A DNA stretch of 47,151 bases from Agathobaculum sp. Lineage in GTDB: Bacteria; Bacillota; Clostridia; Oscillospirales; Butyricicoccaceae. Position numbers and translations under genes: made by a program. This document shows positions 25,861 to 33,661 of the stretch, in pieces. The stretch's first letter is position 1. Every line of letters starts with the position of its first letter. The stretch spans positions 1 through 47,151 of the forward strand of contig NZ_JALFLA010000063.1 of assembly GCF_022775115.1 (NCBI RefSeq), given 5' to 3'. Below the pieces are notes generated by a model. That model did not search any database, was not told the DNA's origin, and saw only the letters and a list, made by a program, of their open reading frames with translations.

Positions 25861-26697
25861 ATGTTCAAAACCGTACTGATCGCCGGTCTCGGCCTGATGG
25901 GCGGCTCGATGGCGCAGGCCATAAAGGCGCGCACCGACTGCCGTGTGCTCGGCTGGAACCGCACGCGCGAGACGGCGGAAAAAGCCAAGGCGGACGGCGC
26001 GATCGACGCTGTCGCCACCGAAGCGCTGCTGCCCGAAGCCGATCTGGTCATCATCGGCCTGTATCCGCAGGCCACGGTCGATTGGCTGCTGGAGGCTATG
26101 CCCCGGCTGAAAAAAGGCTGTGTGGTCATCGATATGGTGGGTGTCAAGCAGTTTCTGCTCGACCGGCTGGAGCAGGCCGCACTGGACGCAGGTGTGCGCT
26201 ATGTCGGCGGGCACCCGATGGCGGGACGCGAATTCTCAGGCTTCGATTACGCGCAGCCGACGCTGTTTGACGGCGCGAGCATGATCCTCGTGCCCAACCG
26301 GTCGAGCGACGAAGCCGCGGTGCAGGCGCTTGAGCGGTTTTTCATGGCGCTCGGCTTTGGGCAGACTGTGCGCTGCACGGCCGGGCAGCACGACCGCATG
26401 ATCGCCTTCACCTCGCAGCTGGCGCATGTGGTGTCCTCAGCGTACATCAAAAGCCCGGAGGCCGATCAGCATAACGGCTACTCCGCCGGCTCCTACCGCG
26501 ACCTGACGCGCGTGGCCAAGCTCAACGAGGAGATGTGGAGCGAGCTGTTTCTGTGCAACGCCGGGCCGCTGGTAGACGAGATTGACGAGATTATCCGCCA
26601 TCTGGAGGAGTACCGCTGCGTCATCCGCGCAGGCGACCGGGCGGCGCTGACCGCGCTGCTGCGCGATGGCCGCGAGCGCAAGGAGCGGCTGGGCTGA
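25861..26697 (+). CDS. tyrA: Prephenate dehydrogenase
   Basis: A 278-residue NAD(P)-dependent enzyme for tyrosine synthesis. The Rossmann fold opens VLIAGLGLMGGSMAQAIKAR. The substrate region includes GGHPMAGREFSGFDYAQPTLFDG (catalytic His) and TSQLAHVVSSAYIKS. No ACT domain follows, so feedback by tyrosine through ACT is not expected. GAGAGGAGAAAG precedes the ATG. No other aromatic genes are next to it. It ends at a strong bidirectional terminator. Confidence 0.93.
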   Translation: MFKTVLIAGLGLMGGSMAQAIKARTDCRVLGWNRTRETAEKAKADGAIDAVATEALLPEADLVIIGLYPQATVDWLLEAMPRLKKGCVVIDMVGVKQFLLDRLEQAALDAGVRYVGGHPMAGREFSGFDYAQPTLFDGASMILVPNRSSDEAAVQALERFFMALGFGQTVRCTAGQHDRMIAFTSQLAHVVSSAYIKSPEADQHNGYSAGSYRDLTRVAKLNEEMWSELFLCNAGPLVDEIDEIIRHLEEYRCVIRAGDRAALTALLRDGRERKERLG

Positions 26698-26706
26698 GCG
26701 AAACAG

Positions 26707-26738
26707 AAAAAGGGCGTACCTTGTGGTACGCCCTTTTA
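26707..26738. terminator. Bidirectional terminator between tyrA and rplL
   Basis: A stem of at least 12 bp centred on GGGCGTACC/GGTACGCCC (26712-26720 with 26725-26733, loop TTGT). It has TTTT on the plus side and an A run at 26706-26711 that gives T's on the minus side. Confidence 0.9.
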
Positions 26739-26766
26739 TTTGCTTGTTTATCCCGTCGATAAAGCC

Positions 26767-27138
26767 TTACTTGACTTCGACGGTAGCACCGGCGGCCTCG
26801 AGCTTCTCCTTGATCTCGTTGGCCTCGGCCTCGGACACACCTTCCTTGATGGTGGCCGGTGCGCCGTCAACCTTCTCCTTGGCTTCCTTCAGGCCAAGGC
26901 CGGTCAGCTCGCGGACGACCTTGATAACATTGATCTTGGACGCGCCAGCAGAAGCCAGTACAACGTCAAACTCGGTCTTAGCGGCCTCGGCAGAGCCGGC
27001 ATCGCCGCCGGCGGCAGCGCCAGCAACGGCTACAGGCGTAGCAGATACGCCAAATTCCTCTTCCAGAGCCTTTACCAGCTCAGAGAGCTCCATAACCTTG
27101 AGCTCTTTTACAGCTTCCATAATCTCAGCAACAGTCAT
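26767..27138 (-). CDS. rplL: Ribosomal protein L7/L12 (bL12)
   Basis: A 123-residue acidic stalk protein. The N-terminal dimerisation domain ends [15 protein letters not shown], an Ala/Gly-rich flexible hinge lies at about 38-54, and the C-terminal factor-binding domain contains [20 protein letters not shown] and [14 protein letters not shown]. It recruits GTPase factors to the ribosome. It follows rplJ by 48 bases on the same transcript. Confidence 0.98.
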   Translation of the reverse strand: MTVAEIMEAVKELKVMELSELVKALEEEFGVSATPVAVAGAAAGGDAGSAEAAKTEFDVVLASAGASKINVIKVVRELTGLGLKEAKEKVDGAPATIKEGVSEAEANEIKEKLEAAGATVEVK

Positions 27139-27186
27139 GGGATGAAACCTCCATTATAATTTATTTTTCGTATCGGTGTTTTTAGA

Positions 27187-27768
27187 TTACTCCGCGGCGG
27201 GTGCTTCGGCTGCGGCCTCGTCGGCAGGTGCCTTGGCGGCAACCAGCTCGGCGACCTTCATTTCCTCATTGCCCTCGGCCTTCTTAACGATAGCGTCGCA
27301 AGCAATGGCAAGCTGCATGATGGGGAAATTGAAGCTGTACAGCACCTGCGCAACGAGAACCTCCTTGCTCGGCATGTTGGCCAGCTTGGTGACCTCGTCC
27401 GCGCCAATCACGCGGCCTTCGAGATAACCGGCCTTGAGCGTGAAGTTCTCATGCTTCTTGGCGAAATCGCCAAGGATCTTGGCGGGCGCTACCACGTCGT
27501 CGGTCGTCGAGATTGCCAGCGCGGTCGTGCCGTTCAGGTGCTCGTCAAACCCGTCAAAGCCCAGCTCCTTGGCGGCAAAACGAATCATCGTATTCTTGAT
27601 GACCGCGTACTCAACGCCGGCTTCACGAAGCTGACGGCGCAGCTTGGTATCATCCTCTACGTTGATGCCCTTATAGTCGACCAGCACGCCCGCGGGGGAG
27701 TTCTTGATCTTCTCCACAAGGGACGCGACCAGTGCCTTCTTTTCCTCCAGAACCTTTGCATTCGGCAT
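27187..27768 (-). CDS. rplJ: Ribosomal protein L10 (uL10)
   Basis: A 193-residue protein that anchors L7/L12 dimers to 23S rRNA. The start is MPNAKVLEEKKALV at 27768, eight bases after AGGAGG; the GTG at 27777 overlaps that site and is rejected. Motifs: SLVEKIKNSPAGVLVDYKGI, VIKNTMIRFAAKELG, GTTALAISTTD. The C-terminal tail is Ala/Glu/Pro-rich (DEAAAEAPAAE), longer and more acidic than in Bacillus. Its leader carries an L10-leader RNA for autoregulation. Confidence 0.97.
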   Translation of the reverse strand: MPNAKVLEEKKALVASLVEKIKNSPAGVLVDYKGINVEDDTKLRRQLREAGVEYAVIKNTMIRFAAKELGFDGFDEHLNGTTALAISTTDDVVAPAKILGDFAKKHENFTLKAGYLEGRVIGADEVTKLANMPSKEVLVAQVLYSFNFPIMQLAIACDAIVKKAEGNEEMKVAELVAAKAPADEAAAEAPAAE

Positions 27769-27782
27769 CTTTTTCACCTCCT

Positions 27783-27918
27783 ATAAAAATAAAGTACCCG
27801 TCCCAGTGCAAAGACACAGGAGGGTACACAGAAAACGACATAGGTTTTTCGTGTTGACCTCGGCGGGCGGCAAAATGCCTTTCAAGCCATGCGGCTGCCA
27901 GCTGTCTTTGACCAAGCC
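27783..27918 (-). ncRNA. L10 leader (autoregulatory 5' RNA of rplJ-rplL)
   Basis: The roughly 135-base leader between promoter and rplJ carries the known signature of the Firmicutes L10 leader. On the minus strand, GTACCCTCCTGTGTCTTTGC is followed by a CACTGGGAC segment and GGGTAC, then a T-rich run, so it can form a terminator-like final hairpin. The upstream GCCGCCCGCCGAGGTCAACA segment would be the kink-turn L10-binding part. Binding of L10(L12)4 to this RNA is established for Bacillus; here it is inferred from similarity and place. Confidence 0.8.
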
Positions 27919-27923
27919 TCTTT

Positions 27924-27952
27924 ATTATACCGGTCAACGCGGCGCTTGTCAA
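27924..27952 (-). promoter_or_regulatory. Consensus promoter of rplJ-rplL
   Basis: Minus strand TTGACA (27952-27947), exactly 17 bases, TATAAT (27929-27924): a full match to the sigma-A consensus, as expected for ribosomal protein genes. Confidence 0.9.
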
Positions 27953-27973
27953 GAGGGGAAAACGGATTTTTTT

Positions 27974-28041
27974 GCTTGCCATTGCCGGAAAACCGCTGTT
28001 TTTCGGCAATGGCAAGCGCTCCGCGCGGGGCGGAGCGCTTG
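27974..28041. repeat. Two overlapping long inverted repeats
   Basis: A perfect 14-bp inverted repeat (27974-27987 with 28004-28017, 16-base loop) shares its right end with a perfect 12-bp inverted repeat (28013-28024 with 28030-28041). The two hairpins exclude each other. Lying after the symporter gene on the minus strand, the second may end its transcript, but no T run follows. Confidence 0.6.
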
Positions 28042-28081
28042 CGGGATACGGCGGTGTGCGCTGCTGCCGGTAAGACAGGGC

Positions 28082-29437
28082 TTATTGATCCGCGCCTTTG
28101 GCCAGCTTTGCGACCAGACCGGACAGCGCCAGTAGGCCGATCAGGTTGGGCAGCACCATCAGGCCGTTGAACATGTCGGACAGGTTCCAGACAAGGTCGA
28201 CCTTGAGCGTTGAGCCGACGACGATGAACGCCACGACGATCAGTGCGTATATCTTGGTGGCCTTTTTGCCAAACAGCGCCTTGACGTTCTGCTCGCCGAA
28301 GAAATACCAGCCGATGATGGTCGAAAACGCGAAGAACAGCATACAAACCGCTACAAACACGTTGCCGAATGAGCCGAATGCCGCGTTGAAGGCGGCCTGC
28401 GCCAGCGCGGTGCCCGTCAGCGCGCCGGTGACAGGCTCGAGCATGCCCGAGGACAGGATGACCAGCGCGGTCAGCGTCAGCACGATAAAGGTGTCGATAA
28501 ACACGCCCATCATGGCGATGACGCCCTGATCCTGCGGCCGGTCGACCTTGGCCAGTGCGTGCGCGTGCGGGGTCGAGCCCATGCCGGCCTCGTTGGAGAA
28601 CAGGCCGCGCGCCACACCATAGCGCATGGCCTCCTTCACGCCAAGGCCGAGCGCGCCGCCGAACACAGCCTGCGGGTTAAACGCGCAGACAAAGATGGAG
28701 CGGATGGCCTGCGGCAGCGCCGCGCTGTTGATGCACAGGATGATGACACAGCCGAGCATATAGAACAGCGCCATGATCGGCACGACCTTTTCGGTAAAGG
28801 AGGCGATGCGCTGCACGCCGCCGAGAAAGATGAACGCCGCAATGACCGCGCACACGATGCCGACCGCGAACTTGGGCACACCGAAAGCCGTGTGGAAGGC
28901 GTCGCCGATCGAGTTGGACTGCACCATATTGCCCATAAAGCCAAGCGCCAGTATGATGGCGACCGAGAAAAAGCCCGCGAGGAACTTGCCGAAGCCGCCC
29001 TTGAACGCAGCCTTAATGTAATAGATCGGGCCGCCGGTGGTGTGGCCGTCCGCGTCCGTGGTTTTAAACTTCTGCGCCAGCACAGCCTCGGCGTAGATCG
29101 TGCTCATGCCGAAAAAGGCCGACAGCCACATCCAGAAGATCGCGCCCGGGCCACCGGAGTACAGCGCGGTCGCGCAGCCGGTGATGTTGCCCGTGCCCAC
29201 CTGTGCGGCGATCGCGGTGGTCAGTGCCTGAAAGGAGCTCATGCCTTCCTTGCCCGCCTTGTCGCCGCGCAGCGAAAAGTTGCCGAACAGGCGTCGGCCG
29301 CCCTCGCCGAACTTGCGCACCTGAATGAAGCCCAGACGAACGGTGAAGAAGATACCCGTCGCCACCAGCAGGAACAGCAGTGCATAGTCCCACAGCACGG
29401 TGTTGACCGCACCCACGATCGTTTCGATGATTTGCAT
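28082..29437 (-). CDS. Sodium:alanine/glycine symporter (AGCS family)
   Basis: A 451-residue membrane protein with about 11 hydrophobic helices that imports glycine and/or alanine with Na+. Family signatures: an N-terminal helix LLFLLVATGIFFTVRLGF then VRKFGEGGRRLFG; SSFQALTTAIAAQVGTGNITG (the AGCS substrate/Na+ segment); GPGAIFWMWLSAFFGMSTIYAEAVLAQKF; and SNEAGMGSTPHAHALA. The start MQIIETIVG at 29437 is ten bases after AAGGAG; the upstream ATG at 29449 is too close to it. The tandem glycine riboswitch upstream argues that glycine is a main substrate. Confidence 0.95.
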   Translation of the reverse strand: MQIIETIVGAVNTVLWDYALLFLLVATGIFFTVRLGFIQVRKFGEGGRRLFGNFSLRGDKAGKEGMSSFQALTTAIAAQVGTGNITGCATALYSGGPGAIFWMWLSAFFGMSTIYAEAVLAQKFKTTDADGHTTGGPIYYIKAAFKGGFGKFLAGFFSVAIILALGFMGNMVQSNSIGDAFHTAFGVPKFAVGIVCAVIAAFIFLGGVQRIASFTEKVVPIMALFYMLGCVIILCINSAALPQAIRSIFVCAFNPQAVFGGALGLGVKEAMRYGVARGLFSNEAGMGSTPHAHALAKVDRPQDQGVIAMMGVFIDTFIVLTLTALVILSSGMLEPVTGALTGTALAQAAFNAAFGSFGNVFVAVCMLFFAFSTIIGWYFFGEQNVKALFGKKATKIYALIVVAFIVVGSTLKVDLVWNLSDMFNGLMVLPNLIGLLALSGLVAKLAKGADQ

Positions 29438-29564
29438 TTTTCCCATACTCCTTTTCTTGTACGGCAAACAAAAAGAGCCAAACCAAGCGTGTGCTGCTCA
29501 GCTGGCCCTGTGGGGGAGAAAGGCGCGGCGCGCCCGCGCGGGCAAAGCCGCGTGCGGACGGAAC

Positions 29565-29584
29565 ACCGGCGGCGCGCCGCCGGT
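29565..29584. repeat. 20-bp perfect GC-rich palindrome in the riboswitch expression region
   Basis: ACCGGCGGCG followed by its exact complement, with no loop. It lies between the glycine aptamer and the symporter start, inside a very GC-rich 120-base stretch with further hairpins, so it may belong to the expression platform. Confidence 0.6.
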
Positions 29585-29607
29585 ATGCGTTGCCAAATAC
29601 CCCAAAA

Positions 29608-29782
29608 CCCTGTCCTTTTGCCTGAGAGATTCGCGCGGATTTTGTATGCCGCGCGTTGCACCTTCGGCATCCCCGCTGGGGGGACTTCTCCAGAGCCGCA
29701 TCCACCTACAGTCTTCATTCCCCAGGGGGAACGCCTGAGAGTTTTGCTCCTTCGGCAAGCCGGAAACGGCTTTTTCCTGCAG
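29608..29782 (-). ncRNA. Tandem glycine riboswitch
   Basis: Read on the minus strand. Aptamer 1 (about 29782-29705) has a P1 pairing CTGCAG with CTGTAG and the conserved GCCGAAGGAGCAA and CTCTCAGGC. Aptamer 2 (about 29698-29608) has CTCTGGAGAAGTC, GCCGAAGGTGCAAC, AATCTCTCAGGC, then AAAAGGACAGGG. Both are textbook glycine (gcvT-type) aptamers in the usual tandem order, with a short linker. They lie about 170 bases before an AGCS symporter. Whether glycine turns the gene on or off cannot be read safely, because the GC-rich platform allows several folds. Confidence 0.95.
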
Positions 29783-29816
29783 ATTTCGTTTGTCGCGTTA
29801 TAATGATGTAGTCAAC

Positions 29817-29845
29817 AATATAGCACCTGTGCCGCGCGATGTCAA
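29817..29845 (-). promoter_or_regulatory. Promoter of the glycine riboswitch transcript
   Basis: Minus strand TTGACA (29845-29840), 17 bases, TATATT (29822-29817). Transcription would begin near 29810, about 28 bases before aptamer 1. Confidence 0.85.
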
Positions 29846-29907
29846 GCGTTTATTCAATTTTACCGGCGCGGCTTTTACCGCGCGTTCATGTAAGGCTTGA
29901 CAGATTG

Positions 29908-29916
29908 TGCTATAAT
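29908..29916 (+). promoter_or_regulatory. Extended -10 promoter of the FHA-SEDS gene
   Basis: TGCTATAAT (29908-29916) is an extended -10. A TTGACA at 29897-29902 is only 8 bases upstream, too close to act as its -35. The resulting 5' leader is about 215 bases (29923-30137), in which I see no gene and no known RNA motif. Confidence 0.6.
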
Positions 29917-30137
29917 ATATAGGCCACGCCGCACAATTGCGTCTTCGGCGCCTTGCGGCAGTCCTGCGCCCTGATTTTATTGCAATTGCTTGCACTACAT
30001 CAAGTATTGCTGTGTCACTGCGCCTTGTCAGCACGCAGAACCTGCTCGCAGGCCGCTCTTGCCGAATGATGCGGTGTTGCCTATAAGAAGCTGCGGCGGC
30101 CATGCCGCCCTGTATCTCTGGAAGGGAGGAAAACAGT

Positions 30138-31889
30138 ATGACCGACGCTTTGCAGCGTCTGCTGGACGGGATGACCGCCTTTCTGGCGGAAAATCCGCTC
30201 GTTGGCGCGTGGTACACGACGGTCGCCCGCTTTGTGTTTCCCGTGCTCGCGCTGATGATCCTCGTCGGGGCGATCCGCTCGCTCTGGAAGGTAAAGCACC
30301 CGGACGAGGTGTGGGGCTATCTCAGCCTGCCAAACGGCGTGCGCCTGCCGGTCACCCATTGGGAAAACATCATCGGCCGCGCGCCGAGCTGCGATGTGCA
30401 GCTCGAATACCCCTCGGTTTCGCGGCAGCACGCCGCGCTCATCCGCGAGGAGGACGGCTCGTGGACGGTGTACGACTTAGGCTCGAAGGGCGGGGTGGAG
30501 GTAAACGACCTGCCGGTGGACGAATACGCTATGGTAAACGACGGGGACACGCTCTCCTTCGGCGGCATTCCGGCCGTGATGACGCCCATCTCGGCCGAGG
30601 AAAAACGCGAGCAGATCTATGAGCGCCGCATGGAGGGACGCCCCGCGGGCATGTGGGGCTCACTCGTGCTGCTGACGCTCTTTCAGGTGCTGACCGCAGT
30701 GCAGCTGATCATCGCGGGGGGGGAGGACGCATCCGTCACCATCCCGCTGACCTTTCTGGCCTTTACGGCCGTGTGCTGGGGCTATTTTGTCGTGCTGCGC
30801 TCGTTCCGGCGCATCGGCTTTGAGATGGAGACCATCGCGTTTTTCCTGTGTACGCTGTCGCTGGCCGTCACCGGCGCGACCGTGCCGGAGGAATGTCCCA
30901 AGCAGCTTTTCGCCATTCTGCTGGGTATGGTGTTTTTTTTGGTGCTCGGCTTTTTCCTGCGCGATCTGCGGCGCGCGATGCAGGTGCGCTGGCTGATGGC
31001 CATGGGCGCGGTCGGCCTGCTTGCGATCACGCTGGTCATTGGCCGGGAACTGGGCGGCGCCAAGGCGTGGATCGTGCTCGGCCCGCTGTCCTTCCAAACG
31101 TCTGAGATCGCCAAGATATGCTACATCTTCGCAGGCTCGGCCACACTCGACCGCCTGTTCAACAAGCGCAACCTGTGGCTGTTCATCGCCCTGACCGCTG
31201 TGTGCGGCGGCTGCCTTGCGCTGATGAACGACTTCGGTACGGCGCTGGTGTTTTTCGTCACCTTTTTGGTCATCGCCTATCTGCGCTCGGGCGATTTTGC
31301 CACGCTGGCGCTCATCTGCTCGGGCTGCGGTATCGGCGGGCTGATGCTGCTGCGGCTCAAGCCGCATGTGGCCAGCCGCTTTGCCGCGTGGGGGCATATC
31401 TGGGAGGATGTATATGGAAAGGGATTCCAGCAGACGCATACGCTGACCGCCGCCGCCTCGGGCGGCATGATCGGCGTGGGCGCGGGCAAGGGCTGGCTAT
31501 CTGGCCTGCCGGCGGCCGATACCGACATCGTTTTCGGTATGCTGTGCGAGGAATGGGGGCTGCTGATTGCCGTGTTGACCATACTGTGCATTATCACGCT
31601 GGCTGTGTTCGCTGTGCGCGCTTGCCGCGCGGGGCGGTCGAGCTTCTACACGATCGCGGCCTGTGCGGCGACCTCGCTTTTGGTGTTCCAAACCTGTCTG
31701 AACGTATTCGGTGCGGTCGATATCCTGCCGTTTACAGGCGTGACGCTGCCGTTCGTCTCAAACGGCGGCTCGTCCATGCTGTCGGCGTGGGGGATGCTGG
31801 CCTTTCTCAAGGCGACGGACACGCGGCAGAACGCTTCGTTCGCGGTCAAGCTGCCATCGCGGCGCGAGCTGCGCGGGGAGGTGGGATAA
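30138..31889 (+). CDS. SEDS-family (FtsW/RodA/SpoVE) glycosyltransferase with N-terminal FHA domain
   Basis: A 583-residue protein. A first membrane helix (about 31-49) is followed by a cytoplasmic forkhead-associated domain at 59-148, with the phosphothreonine-binding residues GRAPSCDVQL, YPSVSRQHAAL and VNDLPV. From about 170 it is a SEDS polymerase with about ten helices: LGGAKAWIVLGPLSFQTSEIAK, LMNDFGTALVFFVTF, then GGMIGVGAGKGW, a DTDIVFGMLCEEWGLL loop and LPFTGVTLPFVSNGGSSML. SEDS enzymes polymerise lipid II with a partner class B PBP, here the next gene, which begins right after the stop. FHA implies control by Ser/Thr phosphorylation. GAAGGGAGG precedes the ATG. Confidence 0.92.
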   Translation: MTDALQRLLDGMTAFLAENPLVGAWYTTVARFVFPVLALMILVGAIRSLWKVKHPDEVWGYLSLPNGVRLPVTHWENIIGRAPSCDVQLEYPSVSRQHAALIREEDGSWTVYDLGSKGGVEVNDLPVDEYAMVNDGDTLSFGGIPAVMTPISAEEKREQIYERRMEGRPAGMWGSLVLLTLFQVLTAVQLIIAGGEDASVTIPLTFLAFTAVCWGYFVVLRSFRRIGFEMETIAFFLCTLSLAVTGATVPEECPKQLFAILLGMVFFLVLGFFLRDLRRAMQVRWLMAMGAVGLLAITLVIGRELGGAKAWIVLGPLSFQTSEIAKICYIFAGSATLDRLFNKRNLWLFIALTAVCGGCLALMNDFGTALVFFVTFLVIAYLRSGDFATLALICSGCGIGGLMLLRLKPHVASRFAAWGHIWEDVYGKGFQQTHTLTAAASGGMIGVGAGKGWLSGLPAADTDIVFGMLCEEWGLLIAVLTILCIITLAVFAVRACRAGRSSFYTIAACAATSLLVFQTCLNVFGAVDILPFTGVTLPFVSNGGSSMLSAWGMLAFLKATDTRQNASFAVKLPSRRELRGEVG

Positions 31890-33266
31890 ATGCGTAAAAT
31901 CGAAAAGCGCGGTGTATTCTGCCTGCTGCTGGCCGCGCTGCTGGGGCTGGGGCTTGCGGTGTTCTGCTTCCGCTTTGTGGCGGACGGCGGCGACTGGGCC
32001 TCCTATCCCTACAACCGCCACCTGTACGACAATGCGGGGCGGCTCAAGGGCGGCGTCATCCTGGACCGGGACGGCGACGTGCTCTCCAAACCCGCGGCGG
32101 GCGGCGAGGGCCGCGAATATTATCCGGACAGCGATGTGCGCCGCGCCACGCTGCATGTGGTCGGCGATCAGGCGGGCAACATTGGCTCGGGCGCGCAGAC
32201 AGCCTTTGCCGACAAACTCAGCGGCTATAACCTGCTGACCGGCGCATACTCGCCCCTTGGCAGCGGTAACTACCTGTATCTGACCATTGACGCATATCTG
32301 AACAACATCGCCTATCAGGCGCTGGGCGGAAAGAACGGGACGGTGGGCGTTTATAACTACAAAACCGGCGAGATTTTGTGCATGGTGTCCACCTCGACCT
32401 TTGACCCTGCAAATCCCCCGACCATCGACCCGGACGACCCCGCGTGGGACGGCGTGTACGTCAACCGTTTGATGATGGCAAACTCGATCCCCGGCTCGAT
32501 CTTCAAGGTCGTCACGCTGAGCGCCGCAATTGAGAATATCCCCGACCTGTACGCCCGCAGCTGGCACTGCACCGGCTCGGTCGAGATCGGCGGCGACGCG
32601 GTGACCTGTCCCTTTGCCCATGGCGAAATGGATATTGAGGACGCGCTTGCAAACTCGTGCAACGGCGTGTTCGGCCAGCTCGCGGTCGAGCTGGGCGCGG
32701 AGACTATGCAGAAATACACTGACAAGGCCGGGCTGACTACGTCCATTAAGGTGGACGGCATATCGACCTCCAAGGGCAGCTTCCGGTTTGACGGAAACGA
32801 CAACCAGCTTGCGTGGGCGGGCGTCGGGCAGGATCAGGACGCGCTCTGTCCGATGAGCATGATGCTCTACATGGGCGCGATCGGGAGCGGCGGCAAGGCC
32901 GCTATGCCCCGGCTGATTTCCAAAACCATGACCGAATACGGCCTGCCGACCGGCTACTATTTCGCCCGCAAATCACCTAAACTGATCGAGCGGGATACGG
33001 CGGACGACATTGCCGACATGATGCACAACAACGTCATCGAGACCTACGGGAAGGAGCGCTTTCCCGGCATGGACATCTGCGCCAAATCGGGCACGGCCGA
33101 GGTCGGCGCGGGCAAAACGCCCAATGCGTGGTTCACCGGCTTTTTGCGCGACCCGGCCACGCCGTATGCGTTCATCGTGCTGGTCGAGAACGGCGGCGGC
33201 GGCTCGTCGGTCGCGGGCACAGTGGCCTCCAAGGTATTGACCGCGGCGCTTGAAAAAAGGTACTGA
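31890..33266 (+). CDS. Class B penicillin-binding protein (transpeptidase), SEDS partner
   Basis: A 458-residue protein with one N-terminal membrane helix (about 9-30), a short pedestal with KGGVILDRDGDVLS, and a transpeptidase domain. Catalytic motifs are complete: Ser203-x-x-Lys206 (PGSIFKV), Ser256-Cys-Asn258 (ANSCNGVF) and Lys399-Ser-Gly-Thr402 (CAKSGTAEVG). It crosslinks peptidoglycan strands made by the SEDS protein; the start codon immediately follows the SEDS stop. At 458 residues it is short for FtsI/PBP2 and fits the PbpA-like class found beside FHA-SEDS genes in actinobacteria and clostridia. Confidence 0.93.
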   Translation: MRKIEKRGVFCLLLAALLGLGLAVFCFRFVADGGDWASYPYNRHLYDNAGRLKGGVILDRDGDVLSKPAAGGEGREYYPDSDVRRATLHVVGDQAGNIGSGAQTAFADKLSGYNLLTGAYSPLGSGNYLYLTIDAYLNNIAYQALGGKNGTVGVYNYKTGEILCMVSTSTFDPANPPTIDPDDPAWDGVYVNRLMMANSIPGSIFKVVTLSAAIENIPDLYARSWHCTGSVEIGGDAVTCPFAHGEMDIEDALANSCNGVFGQLAVELGAETMQKYTDKAGLTTSIKVDGISTSKGSFRFDGNDNQLAWAGVGQDQDALCPMSMMLYMGAIGSGGKAAMPRLISKTMTEYGLPTGYYFARKSPKLIERDTADDIADMMHNNVIETYGKERFPGMDICAKSGTAEVGAGKTPNAWFTGFLRDPATPYAFIVLVENGGGGSSVAGTVASKVLTAALEKRY

Positions 33267-33505
33267 CCGCGCGGTGCGGCGCCACGCCAAGCGCGCGGGT
33301 GCAGCGGAATGATTACGGTCAGCCTGCACCGGTCGGCGGGCTTTGCGCGGCGCAGGCCGCACCCCGCCGCGTAAAGCAGTCCTGCGCCGCCCGCCCCACA
33401 GGCCAAGCCGGCGGCGGAGACCACTCCCGCATCCGACGCGCCCGCCAGCAAAAACAGCAGCGCCCCGCTCACGGCTTGCAGCAACAGCCCCCATCTTTTG
33501 CGCAT
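33044..33505 (-). CDS. Possible small membrane protein, antisense to the PBP 3' end
   Basis: An open frame of 153 codons. The first about 55 residues look real: MRKRWGLLLQAVSGALLFLL then a second Ala/Gly-rich hydrophobic stretch (AGLACGAGGAGLLYAAGCGL) and a basic segment. GGAGGG (33519-33514) is well placed for the ATG at 33505 or 33508. The last 220 bases run antisense through the PBP gene, which is suspicious in such GC-rich DNA; a frameshift or a shorter true product is possible. No family recognised. Confidence 0.4.
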   Translation of the reverse strand: MRKRWGLLLQAVSGALLFLLAGASDAGVVSAAGLACGAGGAGLLYAAGCGLRRAKPADRCRLTVIIPLHPRAWRGAAPRGQYLFSSAAVNTLEATVPATDEPPPPFSTSTMNAYGVAGSRKKPVNHALGVLPAPTSAVPDLAQMSMPGKRSFP

Positions 33506-33605
33506 CATATCATCCCTCCGTTTCGTGTTGTTTCGGATGGCTTGATTGTACCGCAAGGATTGTCCGTTAAAACGGACTTTCGGCGCTGTGCTCTGCCGCA
33601 GGGCA

Positions 33606-33632
33606 CAAAAAAAGCCCGGCTTTGGCCGGGCT
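33606..33632 (-). terminator. Terminator of rny
   Basis: A perfect 8-bp stem AGCCCGGC/GCCGGGCT (33613-33620 with 33625-33632, loop TTTG). On the minus strand it is followed by seven T (A run 33606-33612); it also has TTTT on the plus side. Confidence 0.85.
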
Positions 33633-33661
33633 TTTCGTTTGCCGCGCTGGCGGCAGACGGG

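Noticed and set aside
29897..29902. TTGACA as -35 of the FHA-SEDS promoter
   Set aside because: It is only 8 bases from TATAAT; the extended TGC before TATAAT is a better explanation.
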